From contig JAPJBO010000289.1 in assembly GCA_030068145.1 (NCBI GenBank), forward strand, positions 62,001 to 126,000: a DNA stretch of 64,000 bases, in the 5' to 3' direction. The first letter of the stretch is position 1, and each line of letters opens with the position of its first letter. Made by a program: the position numbers and the translations under genes. Under the pieces are notes generated by a model. That model was given only the letters and a program-made list of their open reading frames with translations. It did not search any database and was not told the origin of the DNA. Positions 55,601 through 64,000 of the stretch are shown here, one piece after another. The stretch is from Diplonema papillatum (taxonomy: Eukaryota; Euglenozoa; Diplonemea; Diplonemida; Diplonemidae).

Positions 55601-58076
55601 GAGCTTGAACAAAAATAGAAAACTGGACTTGAACGAAAAGGTTCGGCGGTGGATTTATAGGACTGCCACGACATAGCAGCTCAGGGCAGGGTATCTGCAG
55701 CTTGCGGTAGCACGCTACACGACACAGGCCACTATGAAAGCTGGCGCTGACGTCAAGGACTCGAGGGGGCGGCACGTTACGAAGCCGTACCTCATTGAGT
55801 CGCTTGTCGATGCCTCCTACGAAGCCCCACCATCCCCAACTCTCAGGAAAGTCTTTTGAGTAAAAATACATAGGTTTGGGCAGTGTTGTTTTCCTTCTTC
55901 GGTTCATGCTGTCACTATTTTTGGGGTTGTCACCTAAAAAGAAGAACACCGGTACCAAACGGTGTCCACCCTGAGTCCAAAAATTGGGCACTCGTAAAAA
56001 GGCCTTTTCGGGGCACTTCAGCAGCCAAAAAGCATGTTTTAGGCATTTCTATACGGTTCTGGGGTGGTTTACCAAATTTTATTGCCTTTTAGGAGCCCCT
56101 ATGTGGTTCCCAAAAAAATGACCTATTTTGACAGCTTTTGACCCCCCCTACCCCCCCCCCCCCCCCTTCCAAACCAGACTCACACCGCAGTCCTGTCTGC
56201 AGACACTCAGGTTCCGCGCTGATGATGGTCCGCCTTATGTGTCCGTGGCTTAAAGGACCGAAACACGGCGCAGACGGGACCAGTGCGGTGTTGAGCACAT
56301 ACCCATTCCAAGCACGTTCTTGCAATCCCCCCATTCCAGGGTACTTCGCGTAACGCGACTTGCTGCCCTCAGCACGCAGGATTACTTCCTCGCACTCTTT
56401 TTCCTTTTGGTACTTCAACCACTGGTGCTGCACACGGCAACCTGTCCACTGTGCTCTGCGGAGTTTACTTCGCAGATTGCCACCGTAAAAAGAAGACAAG
56501 TCAGTGCTGCCTAGCGAGTCGCAGTCACAATCAGGGCGAGTGCCCTGAGTTTTTTAACTGATTGCTCAGACACGGTTGTAGGGGCCTTCTCCCCGTGACG
56601 GATTCGCCTGTGCTCTAGTAGCACGGGTGGTCCTGGCTGTGACGAGCTACGAACAGCCGCCTGACAAACCAGACTCACACCGCAGTCCTGTCTGCAGACA
56701 CTCAGGTTCACGCTGATGATGGTCCGCCTTATGTGTCCGTGGCTTAAAGGACCGAAACCGGCGCAGACGGGACCAGTGCGTGTTGAGCACATACCCATTC
56801 CAAGCACGTTCTTGCAACCCCCCCCCCCCGCCCCCCCCCCCCAACACCCATTCTATTAGCGGGTGTGGTCGTGTGTCGGTCGCACTAGTCGCTTTGCTAG
56901 CCAAAGAGAAGATAGAGAGAAAAAGAAGCGCCAGAGAGCAAAGAAAAAGATAACGTTATCTTCTGGAAAGAAGGGTTGCGCGAACCCCCGAAAAAATAAT
57001 ACCCCCAAAAAAAAAAAAAACGCTAACCAAACAACTTCCGCGGTAGAGAAACTCGGCCTAAAGAAATCAACTGCCTTCGGGTAGTCTAGTCTGACACTAG
57101 TTGTCGTCGGGAAAAAAAAAAAAAAAAAAAAAAAAAAAAACGCTAACCCAAACAACTTCCGCCGGTAGAAACCTTGCCTAAAGAAATCAACTGCCTTCGG
57201 GTAGGCTAGTCTGACACTAGTTGTCGTCGGGAAAAAAAAAAAAAAAAAACACAAACCGACGGTGACCCCCAAAACCTTTTTCAACCTTTCCAATTCCCTT
57301 CAAGCTAAACTGTTATACAGCGACCCCCCACACCACTCATCTGTCTTTAAAAGACCCCATTACAAAAATTATCCGGAGACTTCAGAATCTCGGAATACCA
57401 AGAGAGCTTTGACTCTGCAAATAAACACACCACCCCCCCGCCCGCAGACGGCAGTGCCGCGCGACGCCCAAGGCCGCGTGCGGCCGAGGAAGACGGCGGT
57501 GAACCTGGCGCGCCACCGGCATTCGCCGTTCGAACCCCCGTTCTGCTGCTCTAGATGCCCGCGCTGCGGCGCGATGCTTGAGCTGCTCCTCGACCCCAGC
57601 GTCATGAGCTACCACGAGGTCCGCCGGCAGCTGTCTGAAGCCCTGCTCACGATAGACCGCCTCGAGCGCGCCGAGAAGCCCGGCCCGCCCCCCGCGGCCG
57701 CCGCCCCTGCCCCCGCCACCAGCAGCGCCGAGCTGCAGCGCCTGCAGTGGATCATCCGCGAGCTCACCGAAAAGGAAAGAATCCAGAAGGCCCGCGCAAA
57801 CAAGTTCCAGATGAAAGTAATGGAGCTCACTATGGGTGTGTGCTTCTTTTTTTTTTGTCTGTGTGTGTTCAACATTGCGCTGTTGGGACTAAAAAACAGT
57901 CGTTGGCGCCGTACTACATGGACCTTACCAAGCAGGCGAGTTCCGCTACTGCGCGCAAACAAAGAACCGCAAAGTGCCCGCTTATACCAAGGAGGACCTT
58001 GACTCGGCCCGGGTGAAGTGGAAAGACGTTTCCGTTCCTGAGGAGCCTATCGGGCCTTTTCCCTGGCCCCTCATGG
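52656..58076 (+). CDS. Unrecognised protein, three exons seen, continues past the window
   Basis: Exons 52656-53141, 57448-57835 and 57936-58076 join in phase (GAG|ACG, then G|GC), and a donor GTAAGG follows at 58077. The ATG at 52656 starts a helical N-terminus (FKSYLTEYCRANNIV, LLVRYDGYEEDVYQAMEEVY), then a Gly-rich loop, then a ...REEFLQRYGNLDAWEECPPE end. Exon 2 has a Cys cluster (CCSRCPRCG), helices and a coiled coil (ELQRLQWIIRELTEKERIQK). Exon 3 reads EFRYCAQTKNRKVPAYTKED ... WPLMG. I do not know the family. Joining exon 1 to exon 2 across a 4.3 kb repeat-filled intron is inferred from phase and codon style only; they could be two genes. Exon 4 would lie beyond retroelement 2 and the TAG array. 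Confidence 0.55.
53630..54946. mobile_element. Inverted-repeat element with GGAAAC arrays
   Basis: Ends are inverted copies: CCCCCCTAGGGCTAAGTTGG then ATGGAAACG on the left, and on the right the reverse complement with two changes. Both arms carry runs of GGAAAC that turn into GTTTCC, and the block CCGTTTCTTTT. The interior has a 152-codon minus-strand frame (54467-54925) with no recognised motif. The left end meets a 20-base C run at 53617-53636. In the large intron of the gene at 52656. Confidence 0.6.
54938..56150. mobile_element. Second inverted-repeat element, abutting the first
   Basis: Ends TAGGGGGGGTCAAAAG and its inverse CTTTTGACCCCCCCTA. Deeper in the arms GGTGGACACCGTTTGGTACC (55120) faces its inverse at about 55960, so arms are near 200 bases though diverged between. 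The element starts within the last bases of the preceding one and ends at a C run. No coding capacity is recognised. Confidence 0.6.
56166..56332. repeat. ~220-base dispersed repeat, copy 6 (5' cut)
   Basis: Begins inside the repeat at AACCAGACTCACACCGCAG, directly after a poly-C run, and continues to the normal end CGTTCTTGCAATCCCCC. Confidence 0.85.
56596..56830. repeat. ~220-base dispersed repeat, copy 7
   Basis: Full-length, from GGATTCGCCTGTGCTCTAG to CACGTTCTTGCAA, followed by a C-rich tract to 56843. Confidence 0.85.
57010..57249 (+). mobile_element. Tandem pair of SINE-like units with A tails
   Basis: Two ~95-base bodies, each from CGCTAACC(C)AAACAACTT to GTTGTCGTCGGG and each followed by an A run (57112-57140 and 57232-57249). 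A further A run (57007-57020) precedes the first. The same body lies inverted at 17237-17330. In the large intron of the gene at 52656. Confidence 0.75.
57850..57960 (+). repeat. Dispersed ~110-base repeat that carries a 3' splice site (copy 4)
   Basis: Covers the 3' ~85 bases of the 100-base intron 57836-57935 and the first ~25 bases of the next exon (GCGAGTTCCGCTACTGCGCG). The copies at 13091, 32190 and 51170 share both the intronic and the exonic part. Confidence 0.65.
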
Positions 58077-58101
58077 GTAAGGTGTGACCCATAAAAAAAC
58101 C

Positions 58102-58198
<97 letters not shown>
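58102..58198. repeat. (TAG)n microsatellite, left flank of retroelement 2
   Basis: About 32 trinucleotide repeats beginning 25 bases after the donor at 58077. The same repeat, in the same phase on the plus strand, resumes at 62798 on the other side of the element. Confidence 0.97.
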
Positions 58199-58418
58199 GA
58201 ATTGGCAGCTAGCTTCTGGCCTCATCGCACTCGGTCTCGGCTTAGGTCTTCGGTCATTGTACTCAGGGTGGGCTTGGCTACCTACGCCATCCGGAGTATT
58301 CATCATCGGAAAGGGGAGGAAAGAGAAGTCAGACAGAACCTTGATAACTTGCAACTAGCGAATGGGATAGAGTGTGCCTGTTGACCATGTCAATGGGCCA
58401 ACCAGGCGAGATCACAAT
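58198..58418 (-). repeat. Split direct repeat B2 of element 2
   Basis: 221 bases, identical as far as read to 58557-58777. On the plus strand it begins GGAATTGGCAGCTAGC and ends GGCGAGATCACAAT. Confidence 0.95.
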
Positions 58419-58436
58419 GGGGGCAAGGGAGGGCGG

Positions 58437-58557
58437 GAAGAAGAAGAATTCAGTCTCAGAAGACCCACCTCAGCCCACCCGAAGTCTCCTGTTGTAGGCT
58501 CGGGTGGTGTGCTCATCCTGCCATGCGCTTTGCTCCAGTTCCTACCGTGTACTAAAG
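58437..58557 (-). repeat. Split direct repeat A2 of element 2
   Basis: 121 bases matching 62677-62797. On the plus strand it begins GAAGAAGAAGAATTCAGTC and ends ACCGTGTACTAAAG. It touches B1 at the circle-type junction 58557/58558. An 18-base spacer (58419-58436) parts it from B2. Confidence 0.95.
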
Positions 58558-58777
58558 GAATTGGCAGCTAGCTTCTGGCCTCATCGCACTCGGTCTCGGC
58601 TTAGGTCTTCGGTCATTGTACTCAGGGTGGGCTTGGCTACCTACGCCATCCGGAGTATTCATCATCGGAAAGGGGAGGAAAGAGAAGTCAGACAGAACCT
58701 TGATAACTTGCAACTAGCGAATGGGATAGAGTGTGCCTGTTGACCATGTCAATGGGCCAACCAGGCGAGATCACAAT
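58557..58777 (-). repeat. Split direct repeat B1 of element 2
   Basis: Second 221-base copy of B. Its outer end lies within the last codons of the RT frame region (RT stop near 58771), so the RT gene ends inside B1. Confidence 0.95.
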
Positions 58778-61668
58778 CCATCCACCACTCCGCCAGTGAA
58801 AAACGTCCTCACCGCTTGTGTCACCGCCGCCACGGACTGAGGAGTGAAGGCCGTCAAGGGAACCCGGGATGGGAGATCAGCGGGATTTCCTGCACTCCTC
58901 ACCCATCGAACCGATATAGCGCAGTTCAAGGACTGCACCCGCTTCAAACCTGCAACCACCGCGTTGTTCAACACGGAACTCCGCAGACACGCACCTTTCC
59001 GCGCGACTCCTTTGACGGTTGTGTTGTCGACGACAACGTCAACCCGACCCCCAGACACAGTATCGGGCAAGCACAAAAGAACACGCTCGAAAGCCAGCGC
59101 CTCGAGCTCGTTTATATGAAAGAGGGACTCCTCGCGGGACCACGCCGCACCAAGGATAGTCACCTCTGATGTGCGAGAGTCGACGAGGACGCCCCCCCAA
59201 CCTTTTTTACTGGCATCTACAAAGGCCGTTATAGACGGCCTCGCCGCTCCGGTTGGAAGACTGCGAGGTTTCAAAACCGAATCAATCCAGGTTTGCAGAG
59301 ACGCCCGCACGCACGGGGAAATCGACACGTAATCGGACGGCAGCTTGGCTCCTCGATTCAACGCGTTGGTGACACGTCGGAGAAACTTCAGCGAAAACCA
59401 GAAGGACCCGGGGAAAATCCCCGCGATGGCCGATGCGTGCAGCAGGCGCCCTCCCAAGGTTTCCAACTCATGCGCCGGAACGGTCGCAGCACCCAGCACG
59501 TAGCGCGTTTCCAACAGCTTCCGCTTGAGCTTGCGGCACAGCGCCACCTGGTGTGACACATGATCCCACCGGACTCCGATGAACTCGTACTGCCGTGAGG
59601 CAGTTTGCGAATCCGTCTCTTTCCAAGTTAGGCCGCAGTCGGAGGCGGTCCGATCCAAACGTCGAGTGGCTTCGACGACGGACTTCTTTGTTCCGGCGTA
59701 TCTGATGTTGTCGACCCACACATCGACAACCACAGAGCGCTCCGCAAACTCGGGCATCACGTAGTCCGGATGCCCGGCCGAAACGGCGGCAAGAGTGTGC
59801 ATTATCTCCGGGGCACACGAATGCCCCATGGGGAGACGTGTCAACTCCCACCATGCGCCCTCCGCGTCGCAGAACCGGAAGAGCCGAGTTGCGCCTGGAG
59901 GAATGGCCACTGCGTAGAACCCCGTTCTGAAGTCCCGCGTCGTGCCACACTCCTCATGTACCGCGGTAAGGTACTTGGACACATGCCCCAATGGCACGTG
60001 CGCTTCGTAACCCTGGGCGTCGGCCACACGATTCCCATCGAACGACCACAAAATGAATCGCTGGCGCAACGCCCCGTCCTTCTCCTCGATGACGGTGAAG
60101 GGCACGTTTACCAGAGGGCCCGGACCAGGCGCTCGTCTGGCGATACCGTGTTTGGACAGCTCGCGCGCATGTCTAGGATCGAGTCGGGAAGGCGATCCCA
60201 TTGACGGTAGAAGGTCGCCGGTTTCCGGTGAAAACGTCAGGCGCCACGTATCGTCAAAACGCTTGCGCGCCGCCGGTGTCATCCGATTCTTCAACTTCTC
60301 CACGTCCATACAGTCGATGGATGCTGCGTGAAGGGGAGCCTCCTTCTCTTCCTTCGTCCGAGGGAGCCGTGTCGAGCCGCCTCGTCTGGTGATCGAATGC
60401 CCGCCCGACTTCTCGAAGACATCCGACCGCAAGAAGCTGGTCACAGAAAGATCGTGACCTTCCCCGTCTCCAGGGCGCGTGCCATGTCGACGAGGCCACC
60501 GCCGTACCGAATCGTCATGTCGGATAGCGTCCCCGGGCCGCCCTTCTCCTCGTGCTTGCCCAGGCGATCGACGAGGTGCGGCGGGATCGGTTCCCCGCGT
60601 GCCATCAGCGCGAACAGCTGCGTCATCGCCCCTCTCTTGATCGAGTGAGCGGAGAACCCGCTCATCGTCGGAGTTCGGGCCCAGGTAGCATCCAAGGTCG
60701 TTGCCGTCATCGCCGAGAGCTGCCGGAACGGCGCACAGACCTGATAGAGGGCCGCAATCTCGGCGGTCAGGTGCCCCTTCACGACAGTGAATCTCGACGC
60801 CCGGAAGGGGTTGCGGCGGCGGCCCTTCGGCGTCTGCATCCAGTCGACGATGACCTCCTCCGTCGTAACCAGCAGAAATTGGTGCGACGAAAGCGACGCT
60901 ACCTCCCCCCAACGGGCTGCCGTCTTCCAACACAGAAACACCCCGAGCCTGATCGTGGCCGGCTGGCCCCCCGCCCACGAAAGGAGGGTCTGCTTCTTTA
61001 CCGGGGTAGCTTGACATAGAGGAACTGCCGCACCTGTATTGCGCAGTGCCGAAGAGAGCACACGCAGGGGACTGCTGTCGAGGCCCATCGCCCCAAACAC
61101 CGCCGACAGGGACTTCGCATACGTAAGTAGCCCCTGAGGCCTCACGCCTGTTGCCGCCAGAAAGACACACGCAACATTCGCATCGATCAGGAGGCCGCGC
61201 TCCGATGTCCAGGCCTGGAGCCGACGCCACAAGCCACGGCGCTCCTGGAGGGTGGTCTCGGCCCAGATCGTCTGCGCGAGTGCCGTCAAGCGCGCTTCCG
61301 CCTGCGGCACCGTCACTCGCGCCTCCCCCGTACGGATCGTGCGCCCAGGTGTCCAACCCGTCAGCAGACTGTGGATGGCGCGGCCTAAAGCTGTTTGCGG
61401 ACGGCTCGCCAACCCTGGCGCCTGAGAGGACACGCTGGAGGGTCTCAGCAACGTCGGACAGCCGCTCAGCAACGTCGAAGAAGGCGCCAATGCAGGCACA
61501 GCTCTTGCACGACCAGGCGGTTTCGGAAGAGGGAGGTCTCTCCTTGCGTGAAGGGTCTGGCGAGGCTCCACGATCTGGGGCGTGAGGACGTGAGTTTGCT
61601 TGATTTTGCCCGGATGGACAGACTTTGTAACTGGCAAGGGTTTTTGGGGCCGGAGGACGGCCAGTCAA
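58771..61668 (-). CDS. Reverse transcriptase-RNase H of element 2
   Basis: 965 open codons, starting without ATG where gag ends. The RT region covers about codons 430-700: FTVIEEKDGALRQRFILWSF, motif A RDFRTGFYAVAIPP, motif B LPMGHSCAPEI, motif C VDVWVDNIRYAG (WVDN instead of YxDD). RNase H follows with AFVDASKKGWGGVLVD, HINELEALAF, VVVDNTTVKGV and GNPADLPSR. The first ~400 codons overlap the recombinase in another frame. Relative to gag the frame is +1. No stop interrupts it. The stop lies in repeat B1. Together with element 1 it forms a related pair with clear divergence. Confidence 0.85.
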   Translation of the reverse strand: MTGRPPAPKTLASYKVCPSGQNQANSRPHAPDRGASPDPSRKERPPSSETAWSCKSCACIGAFFDVAERLSDVAETLQRVLSGARVGEPSANSFRPRHPQSADGLDTWAHDPYGGGASDGAAGGSALDGTRADDLGRDHPPGAPWLVASAPGLDIGARPPDRCECCVCLSGGNRREASGATYVCEVPVGGVWGDGPRQQSPACALFGTAQYRCGSSSMSSYPGKEADPPFVGGGPAGHDQARGVSVLEDGSPLGGGSVAFVAPISAGYDGGGHRRLDADAEGPPPQPLPGVEIHCREGAPDRRDCGPLSGLCAVPAALGDDGNDLGCYLGPNSDDERVLRSLDQERGDDAAVRADGTRGTDPAAPRRSPGQARGEGRPGDAIRHDDSVRRWPRRHGTRPGDGEGHDLSVTSFLRSDVFEKSGGHSITRRGGSTRLPRTKEEKEAPLHAASIDCMDVEKLKNRMTPAARKRFDDTWRLTFSPETGDLLPSMGSPSRLDPRHARELSKHGIARRAPGPGPLVNVPFTVIEEKDGALRQRFILWSFDGNRVADAQGYEAHVPLGHVSKYLTAVHEECGTTRDFRTGFYAVAIPPGATRLFRFCDAEGAWWELTRLPMGHSCAPEIMHTLAAVSAGHPDYVMPEFAERSVVVDVWVDNIRYAGTKKSVVEATRRLDRTASDCGLTWKETDSQTASRQYEFIGVRWDHVSHQVALCRKLKRKLLETRYVLGAATVPAHELETLGGRLLHASAIAGIFPGSFWFSLKFLRRVTNALNRGAKLPSDYVSISPCVRASLQTWIDSVLKPRSLPTGAARPSITAFVDASKKGWGGVLVDSRTSEVTILGAAWSREESLFHINELEALAFERVLLCLPDTVSGGRVDVVVDNTTVKGVARKGACLRSSVLNNAVVAGLKRVQSLNCAISVRWVRSAGNPADLPSRVPLTAFTPQSVAAVTQAVRTFFTGGVVDGL
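60441..61637 (-). CDS. Tyrosine recombinase of element 2
   Basis: 398 open codons. Catalytic residues: Arg in KTAARWGEVASL, H-x-x-R in SAHSIKRGAMTQL, His in LGKHEE and Tyr in MTIRYGGG. The frame is the same as gag, with only the gag stop TGA (61665-61667) and nine further sense codons before it; it has no ATG near its start. It may be made by read-through of that TGA. The whole frame lies within the RT frame. It would catalyse circle integration, here into TAG repeats. Confidence 0.85.
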   Translation of the reverse strand: MPVTKSVHPGKIKQTHVLTPQIVEPRQTLHARRDLPLPKPPGRARAVPALAPSSTLLSGCPTLLRPSSVSSQAPGLASRPQTALGRAIHSLLTGWTPGRTIRTGEARVTVPQAEARLTALAQTIWAETTLQERRGLWRRLQAWTSERGLLIDANVACVFLAATGVRPQGLLTYAKSLSAVFGAMGLDSSPLRVLSSALRNTGAAVPLCQATPVKKQTLLSWAGGQPATIRLGVFLCWKTAARWGEVASLSSHQFLLVTTEEVIVDWMQTPKGRRRNPFRASRFTVVKGHLTAEIAALYQVCAPFRQLSAMTATTLDATWARTPTMSGFSAHSIKRGAMTQLFALMARGEPIPPHLVDRLGKHEEKGGPGTLSDMTIRYGGGLVDMARALETGKVTIFL

Positions 61669-62676
61669 TGTTTTCCTCCGGCCTTTCCGTTTCCCTGCGA
61701 CTTCTTGTACTGCCGCCTCGGACGCTCCGTCTTTTCCCGTTGTCCTCGAATCCCGGCCACGACCTTGTCGAACGGATCATCCGTCAATTGCTGGAGACCA
61801 CGCATGACGGACTTTCGGCTTATCCCCTCCTCGACGTAGACGCGCTGTGCACGGAGGTCAAGGAGAAGGTCGTTGCCGAGCCTCACCTGTTCGGGGCAGC
61901 TTTCCCAGCCGTCTGTCGTCGCCGCCGAAATCAACCAGCACTTGAGCCTGGTAAAGACGTCGTGGAGCAGGTCCCCACCTGGCAAATGCCGCCTCCCAGC
62001 AACATACGCCACGTCAAGGTCCCGGACTAGCGTCTCCGGGTCAACGGCCATCTGTCCCTTCCAGTCCAACACGTTCTTTGCCTCAGCCACGAACGAACGA
62101 AGAGTCGACTCCGAAGGTGCGCCCTTCTTTACGCCCTGCAGCTCCGCCACCGCCTGGCGAAGGGCCCCGAGCTCCAATCGCAGAGCTGCGCCATCGTCGA
62201 CGGCAGCCCGCCTAGGAGAAATCGGAGGAGTCCGCGGCGGCGTAGGTGGGCGGGGTACATCTTGATCGTCGTCCCCGTCCGGGCGCCTGAGATCCGGTGC
62301 GCCGGCTTTCCACTTCGAACTAGCTTTCATCGCAAGCTTCAGAACGCGCGGGTTAACCAGCGACGCATCGGCGAGCAGGGCTGCCACCTTCCACGATTCT
62401 AGCGCCTCCACTTTCCCGTCCAAGTCACTCCCTTCGTCCACGTCCAGGAGATCCCGAACCACGGCCTTCGCGGAAAGCAGTTGCTGCTCCTCCGGTAGAC
62501 CGCCGAAGAAGTGCATGATCCACCCGCTCAAGTCCGAGAGGACAATGTACCGCCTCGGAAACGGCTTTCCTACTAACTCTGTGAACGACAGAGAGAACTC
62601 CTTCGGCAGCGTCCATCCCTGGTAGCCCGATGTGGACTGCTTGTCAAAAACGGACGCGCGGGGATCATTAGGCATA

Positions 62677-64000
<1,324 letters not shown>

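Overview
The window is nuclear DNA of a flagellated unicellular eukaryote. Its genes are broken by GT-AG introns (donors mostly GTATGC, GTATGT or GTGTGT), exon codons are rich in third-position G/C, and the spaces and introns are packed with repeats. A gene for intraflagellar transport protein IFT144/WDR19 shows the organism builds cilia or flagella. A protist or alga with a repeat-rich genome fits best; I cannot name the lineage from sequence alone.

Layout. 53-10225: an eight-exon IFT144 gene whose fifth intron is almost wholly a 2.7 kb satellite. 11929-13026: a single-exon DNAJC9-type histone co-chaperone with an added acidic tail. 14413-14880: a small LIM-like zinc protein. 16101-23245: an unrecognised three-exon gene whose second intron holds a complete tyrosine-recombinase (YR) retroelement. 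23246-28981: repeats and no convincing gene. 28982-31492: parts of a START-domain gene. 32891-35548: a two-exon SAM / ADP-ribosyltransferase-like / helical-repeat protein. 37161-42572: a three-exon ELAPOR-type receptor with an inserted PA domain. 45465-47861: a Gln/Pro-rich disordered protein. 52656-58076: an unrecognised gene whose last visible intron holds a second, better preserved YR retroelement sitting inside a (TAG)n microsatellite that runs off the window.

The most interesting system is the pair of YR retroelements. Both have the order gag, tyrosine recombinase, reverse transcriptase-RNase H, which is the VIPER order rather than the Ngaro order. In both, the RT frame stays open across the whole recombinase frame, giving about 1.2 kb of same-strand double reading, and both carry WVDN where most reverse transcriptases have YxDD. 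Element 2 has perfectly readable split direct repeats (A1 - genes - B1 A2 B2), lies precisely between TAG repeats without extra target duplication, and its gag and recombinase frames are separated by a single in-frame TGA. Element 1 is flanked by 119-base direct copies of its A repeat, and its gag is broken at a C6 run.

The other theme is introns as repeat reservoirs. At least ten short repeat families recur across the window: a ~220-base family with seven copies next to poly-C tracts, a poly-A SINE-like unit, hairpin MITEs, and a ~110-base family that in one copy carries a working-looking 3' splice site. Exon joins were checked by reading phase: the summed exons of IFT144, the 16101-23245 gene, the SAM/ART gene and the ELAPOR gene are all multiples of three.
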